A stretch of 64,000 nt of DNA, taken from Bacteroidales bacterium. Its GTDB lineage: Bacteria > Bacteroidota > Bacteroidia > Bacteroidales > UBA4417. Positions 1-8,348 of this stretch are shown one piece after another (the first letter of the stretch is position 1; each line of letters starts with the position of its first letter). A program made the translations under genes and the position numbers. Under the pieces are notes generated by a model. That model ran no database searches. It saw nothing but the letters and a program-made list of their open reading frames with translations, and had not been told where the DNA came from. The stretch lies in contig JADJGZ010000020.1 in NCBI GenBank assembly GCA_016707785.1, positions 1 through 64,000 on the forward strand, given 5' to 3'.

Positions 1-2
1 GC

Positions 3-539
3 ACTTTAGGGGCAGGTAAAGGGACCATTGTTGATTACCTCGTGAGTGTTCGTGGGTTCAAACACTATTCGGTAAGGGAATACATCAGCAGGGAGATAGT
101 GAAACGAGGGCTCCCTGTAAACCGCGACAGCATGGTTGTGGTTGCCAATGACCTCCGCTCTTCTTATGGCCCCTCCTATATTGTAGACAGGCTTTTTGAA
201 GAAGCCCTGCTTTCGGGTAACGACTGCGTGATTGAGAGCATACGTACCCCGGGAGAAGTGGAATCCCTGAGGGAAAAGGGAAATTTTATCCTGCTGGCAG
301 TTGATGCAAGTCCCAGGCTTCGTTATGACCGTATTGTCTTAAGGAACTCCGAAACCGACCAGGTAACATTTGAAACTTTTATGGGTAATGAGAAAAGGGA
401 AATGGATTCCAATGACCCCAATAAACAGAACCTGAGGAAATGTATTGAACTGGCCGACCATCTTCTGATGAACGACACAAGCATCGAAGACCTGACCCAA
501 CAGGTTTCCGGGATACTGAAGGCTTACCTGCAAAACTAA
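3..539 (+). CDS. P-loop nucleotide kinase-like protein (5' end missing)
   Basis: The reading frame is already open at the left edge of the window. Reading from base 3 gives TLGAGKGTIVDYL, a Walker A P-loop, so the true start lies before the window and the GTG at 42 is internal. The remaining 178 residues follow the layout of dephospho-CoA kinase or adenylate-kinase-like NTPases: P-loop, a conserved 'YSVREYISREI' helix, an acidic-aromatic substrate region and the strand 'NDCVIESIRTPGEVE'. Phosphoryl transfer to a nucleotide or small molecule is inferred from the fold. The exact substrate cannot be read from the sequence. It ends 75 bases before the potassium channel gene on the same strand. 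Confidence 0.7.
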   Translation, partial: TLGAGKGTIVDYLVSVRGFKHYSVREYISREIVKRGLPVNRDSMVVVANDLRSSYGPSYIVDRLFEEALLSGNDCVIESIRTPGEVESLREKGNFILLAVDASPRLRYDRIVLRNSETDQVTFETFMGNEKREMDSNDPNKQNLRKCIELADHLLMNDTSIEDLTQQVSGILKAYLQN

Positions 540-614
540 TGTATTCAGGCAACTGAATCGAACAGTAATAATTTTCGTTATTTTGTAACTGCAACCTTTG
601 CCCCTCATGTAACG

Positions 615-1631
615 ATGAATCTCAGCCGGAATTTTAACCTGATTTTAGCCATTCTCCTGCTCCTGTTAATAGGCGTAGTTGGCATTTCAGGTTTTATGAT
701 GATTGAAGGGTATACGATGCTGGAAGCGGCCTACATGACTACCATCACTGTGGCCACGGTTGGATTTTCGGAAGTCCGTGATTTATCGGATGAAGGCCGG
801 TTATTTACCATTATATTAATCATATTGAGCATTGGTATTTTCGCTTACTCCATATCCACCATAACCTCCTATGTTGTGGAGGGCAGATTAAGAAGCCTGT
901 TTGAGGGCACAAAGAAAAATAATGAAGTCAAAAAGATGAAAGACCAGATCATAGTTGTGGGCTACGGCCGAAACGGGCAGCAGACTGTTCATGACCTACT
1001 GTTGCTTGGCAAACCGGTGGTTGTGATTGAAAAAGATCATGAAACCATCCTTTCCCATCAATCCACAAAAGTGGTTTTTATTGAAGGCGATGCCACTGAA
1101 GATGAGGTACTGGAAAGGGCAGGCATACAGAAGGCAGAGGCACTCATCACCTCTCTTCCCATCGATGCCGACAACCTTTATGTGGTGCTGACAGCACGTT
1201 CTCTTTGCCCTAATCTGAAGATCATCTCAAGGGCTTCGCATGATTATTCAGAGAAAAAGCTGAAAACAGCAGGAGCATCCCATGTGGTGATGCCTGAAAA
1301 AGTGGGAGGAACCTTTATGGCCAGCCTGGTTGCAAAACCCGACCTTGCCGAGTTCTTCCATCATCTTTCTATTGAAGGATCCGAAGGGGTTAACCTTGTG
1401 GAAGTAGTTTGCTCTGACCTCCCTGATGAATTCCAGGGTAAAACCATACACGATCTGAGCATCAGGCGGCTTACCGGCGCCAATATCGTGGGCTTCAGGA
1501 CTCCGGAAGGGCAATACATCATTAATCCCGGTGGAGATACGGTAATGCTGCCCAATGCAAAATTGTTTGTCCTTGGAACCCCTGACCAGATTGAAAAAGT
1601 AAAGAAAATCATCCGGGAAAGAATTAACTGA
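615..1631 (+). CDS. Two-TM potassium channel with RCK (TrkA-N/TrkA-C) domains
   Basis: The 338-residue protein has a first membrane helix at about residues 8-29, a pore loop at about 40-55 and a second membrane helix at about 62-85. A cytoplasmic Rossmann-type RCK_N domain follows (VVGYGRNG at about 114-121, acidic residue closing the next strand in 'VVVIEKDHE'), then a TrkA-C domain at about 255-338. This is the layout of MthK/YugO-like channels, in which a cytosolic gating ring opens the pore in response to a ligand such as Ca2+ or a nucleotide. The selectivity filter reads TVATVGFSE, where canonical channels have TVGYGD. Related bacterial channels tolerate TVGF, but the Ser-Glu after it is less usual. 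Selectivity for K+ is therefore inferred. Confidence 0.85.
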   Translation: MNLSRNFNLILAILLLLLIGVVGISGFMMIEGYTMLEAAYMTTITVATVGFSEVRDLSDEGRLFTIILIILSIGIFAYSISTITSYVVEGRLRSLFEGTKKNNEVKKMKDQIIVVGYGRNGQQTVHDLLLLGKPVVVIEKDHETILSHQSTKVVFIEGDATEDEVLERAGIQKAEALITSLPIDADNLYVVLTARSLCPNLKIISRASHDYSEKKLKTAGASHVVMPEKVGGTFMASLVAKPDLAEFFHHLSIEGSEGVNLVEVVCSDLPDEFQGKTIHDLSIRRLTGANIVGFRTPEGQYIINPGGDTVMLPNAKLFVLGTPDQIEKVKKIIRERIN

Positions 1632-1826
1632 GAAACGTTAAAAGACAATCTCAAAAAGCCGCTCAGAATCCAGAATATCTACCAGGTTTTTTCCATTCGA
1701 CAAACCGACTTATGAACTTTAAACATTTTGTGAAGTTTAGACAGTTGGAAAACAAAATAAAAAAAAAATCAACACAACAAAAAAAAACAAACAACACTTT
1801 TTACTCCATTACATTTAACCTACAAA

Positions 1827-2321
1827 ATGACAGATTCAACAACTTATATAAGGCCAACCTGGGACGAATATTTCATGGAAGTAGCCATGACCATCGCCAA
1901 ACGAGCCACCTGTGACCGTGGCAGAAGTGGCTGTGTGATTGCCCGAAATAAACAGATTTTGGTGACAGGGTACGTCGGTTCACCTATCGGACTTCCGCAT
2001 TGCGATGATGTTGGACATTTATTCAAGCAGGTAACCCATGAGGATGGCAGCACCACCAATCATTGTGTAAGAACAGTGCATGCAGAACAGAATGCCATTT
2101 GCCAGGCAGCAAGGTTAGGTATTTCGTTACTGGGTTCCACTTTATATTGCAGGATGACTCCTTGCCGCACCTGTGCAATGCTTATCATCAATTGCGGGAT
2201 CGAAAGGGTGGTTTGTGAATTCAGGTATCATAATGGAACAGAATCTGAAGCTATGTTCAGGGAGGCGGGCATTCAGCTGGATTTTGTGAATGATGATGTC
2301 CTCAAATACGAAAAGCAGTAA
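1827..2321 (+). CDS. dCMP/deoxycytidylate deaminase family protein (ComEB-like)
   Basis: The protein has 164 residues. The zinc site of the cytidine/deoxycytidylate deaminase superfamily is visible as HAE at residues 85-87 (ligand His and catalytic Glu) and PCRTC at 112-116 (two ligand Cys). Additional Cys and His residues in the region 'GLPHCDDVGH' and 'NHC' match the second zinc-binding insertion found in dCMP deaminases. The expected reaction is dCMP to dUMP in pyrimidine deoxynucleotide supply. The upstream region (1632-1826) is very A-rich, and no convincing promoter is seen. The gene converges with the DUF1361 gene, with only 15 bases between the two stops. Confidence 0.88.
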   Translation: MTDSTTYIRPTWDEYFMEVAMTIAKRATCDRGRSGCVIARNKQILVTGYVGSPIGLPHCDDVGHLFKQVTHEDGSTTNHCVRTVHAEQNAICQAARLGISLLGSTLYCRMTPCRTCAMLIINCGIERVVCEFRYHNGTESEAMFREAGIQLDFVNDDVLKYEKQ

Positions 2322-2336
2322 TTCTCAACCAGGAGT

Positions 2337-3035
2337 TCAGGAGATCTGATCTTTGGGTGTTTCATCAGGAAGATCCCTTCTGCGCATGATCAGGTGAAAC
2401 GACCAGTATACCATATTCAGAAACAGTCCCATAAACAGGGTAACACCCCAGGCTTTAAGGTTATGCAGGGGATTGACGATGCTATCACGAATGTCGTATA
2501 AAATGGCTGAGGATTCAGTGATCACATCCCAGCTATTCCAGCGAAGGTAACGGCCAATGTAAATTCCGTATGCTCCCAGGAAAAGTAATCCTATTGTGGT
2601 GATTTTGAGGAATTTCTTCGGAATCCGAATAGCCAGGATTTTTTCAATGTCCCAAAGACTGAAGATACCGAAGAGCAAGCCCGTCCATGCAAAAGAAAGG
2701 ATCAGCACCAGGTCGAACCAGAGGGGCATATTCTGGCTATGCCTGAGGTGAAACAGGTCTGTAAGAATATAGGGAGCATTCGGGAAAAACAACAGCCATA
2801 GCAGGATCAGCACAGTGGCCGCTCTTTTCTTCTTTCTGAGATTGGGATAAATCGAGAGAATACTGCTGAACAACCAGGGAATAAAAGCCAGGAACAGGTT
2901 CCAGTTCAGGAAGAGGAAAGTGGTTTTATCGGTATATACGAATCTGAAAACCGATAAGGCAAAGCAGGCAAAACTTATAAATCCCAGGAATAGTGTTTCT
3001 TCTAAACGATTTGCACTTTTAAGTTGTCGGATCAT
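2337..3035 (-). CDS. DUF1361 family integral membrane protein
   Basis: This 232-residue protein has about six or seven hydrophobic segments, with a Lys/Arg-rich loop near residue 67. The segment 'FFPNAPYILTDLFHL' (about residues 83-97) is the signature that I associate with DUF1361, a family of bacterial inner-membrane proteins of unknown function. Arg and Trp residues in 'GIYIGRYLRWNSWDV' form a second conserved patch. It stands alone, converging with the dCMP deaminase gene. Nothing around it suggests a substrate or partner. Confidence 0.75.
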   Translation of the reverse strand: MIRQLKSANRLEETLFLGFISFACFALSVFRFVYTDKTTFLFLNWNLFLAFIPWLFSSILSIYPNLRKKKRAATVLILLWLLFFPNAPYILTDLFHLRHSQNMPLWFDLVLILSFAWTGLLFGIFSLWDIEKILAIRIPKKFLKITTIGLLFLGAYGIYIGRYLRWNSWDVITESSAILYDIRDSIVNPLHNLKAWGVTLFMGLFLNMVYWSFHLIMRRRDLPDETPKDQIS

Positions 3036-3157
3036 CAGTTATAGGGAGTATCAATAACAATATAGCCCTGCAAAGGTAGGTATAACCCTTTACCTGAAAT
3101 ATTAAGGTTTGTTAAAGTACTTCAGAATAAAAAGGGTCGTTCAATAGATCAACGAAC

Positions 3158-3880
3158 TTATAAATGGTAAATAACCCCTGAATCCAGTCCGAAGGAATAC
3201 TCGAATTCCCTGATAGGCGCATCCAGGATTGGGAAAAATGACCTTCTGTAATTGGGTTCGAACCTGATTGAAATCCGATCGTTTACAGGCAGTTCAATAC
3301 CAGCACCCAGAGAACCACTCATATTGAACGCAGAAAAATCATAATCCATCCGGCTGGATGATTTTTTAACATGGCCATCATCATATTTCAGGAAGCTCAC
3401 TGTTTTAGCCACCAGGAAAAGATCACAGTAAACTGCGGCAGCAACGTATACCTTGACCTTACCGGAATAAACATTGTAAGTACCTTTCACAGGTAATGAG
3501 AGGTAATAAAAATGACTGGAAGATTTGAATTTTCTTATACCCTCATCTACTTCAAAAATTATATCCCTATAGGTTGAACTGTAATGCCTGTCGGAGAAAT
3601 TTAGGCCTGATTCAAAACTCAATTTATCATTCACCTTATAAAGAATGCATGCACCTGTTGTATATCCAAAGGATGGGATCTCCATATTATCGCGATAATC
3701 AGCCATACCATTCCACCCATCAGTGGCATGAAGCGAACGATAGGCATATTCAGGGGCAAAGCGTAATCCGGCCGACCACTTCCCAAAACCTGATTCACTT
3801 TGTGCAAAAGAAAATAATGGGAACAGTGACAATAAGGCCAGTAGAATCCTAAAAGAAAATACATTCAATAATTTATTCAT
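3158..3880 (-). CDS. Outer-membrane beta-barrel protein, PorT-like
   Basis: The 240-residue protein begins with a Sec signal peptide (hydrophobic core LLALLSLFPLFSFAQ, cleavage near residue 26). Alternating aromatic and polar strands typical of an eight-stranded outer-membrane barrel follow, such as 'FGKWSAGLRFAPEYAY' and 'LSFESGLNFSDRHY'. This architecture is common among Bacteroidota 'PorT family' or 'OmpA-like beta-barrel' proteins. The C-terminal region 'RISIRFEPNYRRSFF...EYSFGLDSGVIYHL' has the terminal barrel strands. No catalytic motif is visible, so it may be a structural or small-solute porin. It shares strand orientation with the broken L,D-transpeptidase just upstream. Confidence 0.7.
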   Translation of the reverse strand: MNKLLNVFSFRILLALLSLFPLFSFAQSESGFGKWSAGLRFAPEYAYRSLHATDGWNGMADYRDNMEIPSFGYTTGACILYKVNDKLSFESGLNFSDRHYSSTYRDIIFEVDEGIRKFKSSSHFYYLSLPVKGTYNVYSGKVKVYVAAAVYCDLFLVAKTVSFLKYDDGHVKKSSSRMDYDFSAFNMSGSLGAGIELPVNDRISIRFEPNYRRSFFPILDAPIREFEYSFGLDSGVIYHL

Positions 3881-3900
3881 GATAAAAGTAATAATAGTAG

Positions 3901-4408
3901 TTACGGTTTTATTTCAATTTTTGTTCCGATGGGCACTGATTTATAAAGTTCATCTACCTCTTCATTTGTCATGGCGATACAGCCCGCAGTCCAATCAAAC
4001 CATCGCTGAAATTTTACCAATAAATCCCAGTCCATTCTTTAATCCATGGATCTTTATTTCTCCTCCAATGGGTTCCTTGTTTCCTTTATGTCTTTCGATA
4101 TCCTGGTCATTTGGATAGGATATTCCAAGATTCTTATGATATCCACTATTGGGGTTTTTATCAAAAATCACATACGATCCTTCAGGTGTTCTCTTATCTC
4201 CCTCGCATTGCTTTGGACCAACAGGGTTTTTGCCTAAAGATATTTTATAAGTTTTGATGACCTTCCCAGCAGTATTTTTCCGACTTTTGTTGCGAGTCAA
4301 TTTTTGACTCTGCCCTTTAAAGTGTCCGCCTGGCGCTCCGGGGCGGCGGGAGCACGTTGCCAGCATCGCGTCAATGAGGCGTTTGGGAGCATACCTGAGC
4401 CTTTGCAA
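3901..4408 (-). pseudogene. L,D-transpeptidase (YkuD/ErfK) gene, frameshifted and with an atypical N-terminus
   Basis: The minus-strand frame from 4408 to 3995 contains the first part of a YkuD domain: 'GKVIKTYKISLGKNPVG', 'GDKRTPEGSYVI', 'LGISYPND' and 'GGEIKIHG'. It then stops early. In the next frame the missing part follows directly: RWFDWTAGCIAMTNEEVDEL down to a TAA at 3901. It carries the catalytic Cys of the family's (T/S)xGC(I/V) motif. Removing one A from the AAAA run at about 4011-4014 restores 'GFIGKFQRWFDWTAGC'. The family cross-links peptidoglycan stem peptides through 3-3 bonds. The N-terminal part (coded by about 4290-4408) is GC-richer than its surroundings, resembles no signal peptide and lacks the usual first strand. 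The gene may be truly decayed, or the frameshift may be a consensus error. Confidence 0.75.
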
Positions 4409-4546
4409 TTTTGTTGGTGCTTGTCATTGGCTCGGAAAACAGAGGTAAAACATCAAGGCATTACATAATATTAATTGGTTCTTCGGCCCCGGCGCCAAGT
4501 CTTTTGCCTATGATTCTTATCATATTTGCTGTTGTGGGATGTCTAG

Positions 4547-5059
4547 CTACTTAATTCTATCTTCACATTTTCTTCTTTCCCTTTCAATAAACCCGGGACA
4601 ATCAGAGATTTTTCTATAGATTAAATGGTCTTTCATAGGCAAAATATGAGGCCTCCAGCCGAAAACATTCATCGAACCGGTCGTCCCTAACTGAAAAGTA
4701 AAACATTTTGCGATGGTTTGCCCGTCCTGATCGAAAAGAACGCCAATCACAGCCCATCCCGGGTAGATTCCGGGTTTGTTACAACATTTATCCCAATAAG
4801 CATCTTTGACACAAGGCATCGTTTTAAACCAGGAAGTAAGCGAATCTAGGCCAGGGGAATGGGTCACCTGCATGCCGCTCCCGGGGCCGTTATCATAGGT
4901 TACTCCATGCCTGTACTTGCGGGTTTCATGCTTTAATATCCGTTCCACTTTCCTGTAGTTTCCGTGTTGAACGGCATTGCAGAAAGGTCTGTTTGACTGT
5001 CCGAAAGTAACGTTCAGTGCCAGAAAGAGAATGAAAATTAAAGGGATAAATTTTCTCAT
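4547..5059 (-). CDS. Secreted protein of unknown function
   Basis: The 170-residue product has a clear Sec signal peptide (MRKFIPLIFILFLALNVTFGQ, cleavage after about residue 20). The mature part carries several Cys residues, including a CC pair in 'WDKCCNKPGIYPG' and Cys near both termini. This suggests disulfide bonds in the periplasm or outside the cell. The segment 'HGNYRKVERILKHETRKY' looks like a single helix-loop-helix repeat. I do not recognise the family. It lies on the same strand as the broken L,D-transpeptidase, 138 bases away, but no functional link can be shown. Confidence 0.6.
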   Translation of the reverse strand: MRKFIPLIFILFLALNVTFGQSNRPFCNAVQHGNYRKVERILKHETRKYRHGVTYDNGPGSGMQVTHSPGLDSLTSWFKTMPCVKDAYWDKCCNKPGIYPGWAVIGVLFDQDGQTIAKCFTFQLGTTGSMNVFGWRPHILPMKDHLIYRKISDCPGFIERERRKCEDRIK

Positions 5060-5245
5060 CAGCAGGGTTAAAAAAGCAAACTATACCGAATTGGAGCAGG
5101 ATTGCGAAAATTAATGAAATTCCTCCTCCCGGCAAAACTCAGTCTGTGCAGTTTCGGTCAGTTGAAGGATCGTAAACCTGGCAAGAATGAAAATACTACA
5201 ACTTTCAAGCCATTGATTTACCATAAATGAAAATTTTGGGTACAT

Positions 5246-5278
5246 AACCCTGTCAGGGTTTCCAACCCTGTCAGGGTT
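5246..5278. repeat. Two copies of a 15-bp near-palindrome (AACCCTGTCAGGGTT)
   Basis: AACCCTGTCAGGGTT occurs at 5246-5260 and again at 5264-5278, separated by TCC. Each copy is an inverted repeat with arms AACCCTG and CAGGGTT around a single T, so each can fold into a hairpin. It lies just downstream of the isoaspartyl peptidase stop on the minus strand and could act as a transcript end. It may equally be a dispersed intergenic repeat. Confidence 0.7.
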
Positions 5279-5298
5279 ATGCTTCCTGGAAAAGCAAG

Positions 5299-6303
5299 TT
5301 ACCTGAAAATTGCTGTTCCCCTGTCAATCCTGCCGTTCTCCGACTTCAGCCAGCCCCTGAACATTCCTGAGGTATTGAATACCATTGCAATATTTCCGTT
5401 TCTATCGATTCCGATGATGCCCCCATTGCCTCCCTGTTCTTTTAGTTTGGATTGAATTACATAGGTTGCGGCTTCACTGAGGCTCATTTCCTTGTATTTC
5501 ATCAAGGCACTAATGTCATATGCAACCACATTCCTGATGAAAAACTCACCATGCCCGGTTGCAGAAATCGCACAACTTTCGTTATCCGCATAGGTACCGG
5601 CCCCGATAATAGGAGAATCCCCCACCCTTCCATATTTCTTCATCATCATCCCACCGGTGGAAGTCCCGGCTGCCAGGTTTCCCATCTTATCCAGTGCCAC
5701 ACAACCTACGGTTCCATGTTTCCCTTCCGCTTTTTGAATGGAATCCATTCTCGCTTTGGCTTTCTCAAAGTCGTTCCAGCGCTGTTCGGTGCGGAAATAG
5801 GAAGGGTCCACGATTTCGAGTCCCTGCTCTTTGGCAAAGAGTTCTGCACCCTTTCCTGTCAGCATCACATGGGGAGAGTTTTCCATCACTTTTCTTGCTG
5901 CTGATATCGGGTGCCTTACAGTTGTCATTCCTGCCACACTTCCAGCCTGATGGGTAGCACCATTCATGATACTTGCATCCAGCTCATTTTTCCCTTCTGC
6001 CGTAAAAACTGCGCCCTTACCGGCATTGAAAAGGGGGCAATCCTCCAGGAAACGGATGCATGCCTCCACAGCATCCAGACTGCTTCCCCCATTGCGCAGG
6101 ATGCTATCTCCTATTTCCAGCGCACGGTTGAGGGAGTCGGTATAGATTTTTAACTTTTCAGGAGTGAATGCTTCAGCTGACAGATTCCCAGCCCCTCCGT
6201 GAATAGTAAGAGAATAATTCTCCTTTATGTTCTGAGCCTGAACTGAAGAAATCAACAGTATCATTACCAGGGAGATTGGCATCAGCAATAGTTTCAACTT
6301 CAT
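5299..6303 (-). CDS. Secreted isoaspartyl peptidase / type 2 L-asparaginase
   Basis: This is an Ntn-hydrolase of about 334 residues. It is made as a precursor that cuts itself to expose an N-terminal Thr, which then hydrolyses isoaspartyl dipeptides or asparagine. The pro-segment opens with 'SLTIHGGAGN'. The autocleavage site is 'HGTVGCVALD' (Thr at about residue 198), and 'GTSTGGMMMKKYGRVGDSPIIGAGTYAD' carries the substrate-binding Arg and Asp. I chose the ATG at 6303 because it gives a good signal peptide (MKLKLLLMPISLVMILLISS, then VQAQ). An upstream ATG at 6348 would add 15 polar residues. Periplasmic location is inferred from the signal. It is monocistronic as far as can be seen. Confidence 0.9.
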   Translation of the reverse strand: MKLKLLLMPISLVMILLISSVQAQNIKENYSLTIHGGAGNLSAEAFTPEKLKIYTDSLNRALEIGDSILRNGGSSLDAVEACIRFLEDCPLFNAGKGAVFTAEGKNELDASIMNGATHQAGSVAGMTTVRHPISAARKVMENSPHVMLTGKGAELFAKEQGLEIVDPSYFRTEQRWNDFEKAKARMDSIQKAEGKHGTVGCVALDKMGNLAAGTSTGGMMMKKYGRVGDSPIIGAGTYADNESCAISATGHGEFFIRNVVAYDISALMKYKEMSLSEAATYVIQSKLKEQGGNGGIIGIDRNGNIAMVFNTSGMFRGWLKSENGRIDRGTAIFR

Positions 6304-6413
6304 AAGACCTATTCTAAAAATTATGAACAACTTAGTTCTTTCAGGCAAGCTTATTATTAAAAGGAATCACTTTCAATTTTGGGAAGATAGAAGCTTCACC
6401 AAAGGAAGCAATT

Positions 6414-7217
6414 TCATCGGGAATCCGTAAAAAAAACATCATATCCATACCTGACTATCATCATTAAAACAATCACCAGGAAAAGCATCCTGATGAAACT
6501 ATTCCCTCTTTTCAGGGCCATCCTGCTGCCTGCCAGGTTTCCGGCAATATTGCACACAGCCATGAGCAGGGCAATCTCCAGTAAATAATTCCCCTGGCGG
6601 ATAAAAACGATTAATGCAGAAATATTGGTCATACAGTTGATGAATTTGGCATAGGCAGATGCCGTCAGGAATTCAAAACCCAGGATAACCACAAACCCAA
6701 GGACAAAAAAGCTACCCGTCCCGGGGCCAAAAAAACCATCATAAAACCCCACGGAAACTCCGATAATGGAGCCAAAAACAATCTGTTTTTTTTCAGATAA
6801 ATGCCTGGTTTGTATTGAACCAAGATCCTTATTGATAAAAGTATAAATCGCTATGAGGATGAGTATAACAAGTATCAGGGGTTTCAGCGTTTCCACATGA
6901 ATATAGCTCACCACTTTTGCCCCGGTAAAGGAGGCTACAAAAGCAAAAAATGAAATAATAAATAAAAGTTTGAAATTAAATTTTATATGCCTTGAATATT
7001 GATAAGCAGCTACTGAAGTTCCTGATAGAGCTGCAATTTTATTGGTTCCAAAGAGAGTAGGCAGTGACTGACCCGGGAAATTTATGAGCAATGCCGGAAT
7101 TTGTATGAGTCCACCTCCTCCAACCACAGAATCAATGAAACCGGCTATAAAAGAAAAAACCACTAATGCGATTAGTGTCAGGGTTGAATATTCCGAAAAC
7201 AATTCCAAAAGATTCAT
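6414..7217 (-). CDS. TSUP family permease (TauE/SafE-like), copy 1
   Basis: The 267-residue protein has about eight membrane segments arranged as two similar halves, as in the TauE/SafE/UPF0721 family. The first half has 'FIAGFIDSVVGGGGLIQIPALL'. The second half has the matching 'GFYDGFFGPGTGSFFVLGFV'. Members export or import sulfur-containing anions such as sulfite, sulfoacetate or thiosulfate, but the substrate here is unknown. It lies 130 bases downstream of a second TSUP gene on the same strand, so the two may be co-transcribed. The two copies are clearly diverged. Confidence 0.85.
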   Translation of the reverse strand: MNLLELFSEYSTLTLIALVVFSFIAGFIDSVVGGGGLIQIPALLINFPGQSLPTLFGTNKIAALSGTSVAAYQYSRHIKFNFKLLFIISFFAFVASFTGAKVVSYIHVETLKPLILVILILIAIYTFINKDLGSIQTRHLSEKKQIVFGSIIGVSVGFYDGFFGPGTGSFFVLGFVVILGFEFLTASAYAKFINCMTNISALIVFIRQGNYLLEIALLMAVCNIAGNLAGSRMALKRGNSFIRMLFLVIVLMMIVRYGYDVFFTDSR

Positions 7218-7347
7218 TTCTCATTATGCATTAGCTGGTGTAGGAATATGCTCTGACCAATCACCCTTTATTCTTTAATTCTCAATAATCAAATCTTTAA
7301 GTTGGCTTGAATCCTAAAAACAGTCTCCATAGGGCAAGCCCTAAGTC

Positions 7348-8133
7348 CTAGAGGCCCGTTATGATTTGTTTTATGCTGATCAATCCCAGCAGGTCGGCAG
7401 AAAACACAAGAATGATGACAATGATCATCCATCGGACAAATCCCACACCCCTTTTAATTGCCATCCTGGAGGCAATCCAGGCACCCCCAATATTTCCGAG
7501 AGAATGGATCAGTCCGTATTCCCAGTGTACCTGTTTATTCAGGATAAACACCACAATAGCAGCCAGGGTATAAAGAAGCACAATATAAACTTTGATGGCG
7601 TTGGCTCTGACAAGGTCGAAGCCTGAACCAAGAACAATCCCGGCCAGCAGATAATATCCCACCCCAATCTGAATGAAACCTCCATAAATTCCAATCAGGA
7701 AAAAAATGACAACTTCTATCCATGAGACAGGCTTTTCTGTAAGATGCTTTCTTTCCTTAAGCCAGACAGAAGGTTTTACGATCACGAAGAACAGCATGAT
7801 CAGCATGATCACTGCCATGGCTTTGCGGAAGAAGGTTTCGTTGATATCAACAGCGATCCATGCTCCCAATACTGAGCCGATAATAGTGGGGATCGCCAAA
7901 AGGGTTGATTTCCGCCAAGGGATCAGGTCTTTCTTCCCAAATGCCTGAACAGAGGTAATATTCTGAAAGATAACAGCAATGCGGTTGGTACCATTGGCCA
8001 CATTGGCAGGCAATCCCAGCATCATCAGCACTGCAATACTTATCGCGGTTCCTCCTCCTGCCAGGGTATTGATGAACCCGACAAACAGACCCGAGGTAAT
8101 CAGCAGGAAAATGGTGAACCAGGACATGAGCAC
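7348..8133 (-). CDS. TSUP family permease (TauE/SafE-like), copy 2
   Basis: The 261-residue membrane protein has the same two-half layout as its downstream neighbour: 'GLFVGFINTLAGGGTAISIAVL' near the start and 'GIYGGFIQIGVGYYLLAGIVL' in the second half. These glycine-rich stretches are the hallmark of the TSUP family of anion permeases. A start at the third residue (8127) is also possible. No sulfur-metabolism gene lies beside it, so assigning a substrate would be a guess. Its C-terminal 'GGAWIASRMAIKRGVGFVRWMI' resembles 'AGSRMALKRGNSFIRMLF' of copy 1, which supports an old tandem duplication. Confidence 0.85.
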   Translation of the reverse strand: MLMSWFTIFLLITSGLFVGFINTLAGGGTAISIAVLMMLGLPANVANGTNRIAVIFQNITSVQAFGKKDLIPWRKSTLLAIPTIIGSVLGAWIAVDINETFFRKAMAVIMLIMLFFVIVKPSVWLKERKHLTEKPVSWIEVVIFFLIGIYGGFIQIGVGYYLLAGIVLGSGFDLVRANAIKVYIVLLYTLAAIVVFILNKQVHWEYGLIHSLGNIGGAWIASRMAIKRGVGFVRWMIIVIILVFSADLLGLISIKQIITGL

Positions 8134-8348
8134 TTATTAATATTGCGGGTAAATTTAGCAAGAGTTTTCAATCTGTGAATTAAAACCTTTTAGCCTCTTG
8201 ACACTTACAAATGCTTTGTAGGATTTTTCCTGGCTTACCGTATTTATTGAAGAGGTGGTATTTTTTCACAGCTTTATAAATATTTTTACAATCTTTACAG
8301 AACAGTAAGATCAGCTTGATTCTTTATGATTCTCAAACCCATATCCAA

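Noticed and set aside
1712..1915. Small Lys/Asn-rich open frame overlapping the start of the deaminase gene
   Set aside because: It is produced by the A-rich leader (runs of A at 1757-1795) and continues into the deaminase gene in the wrong frame.
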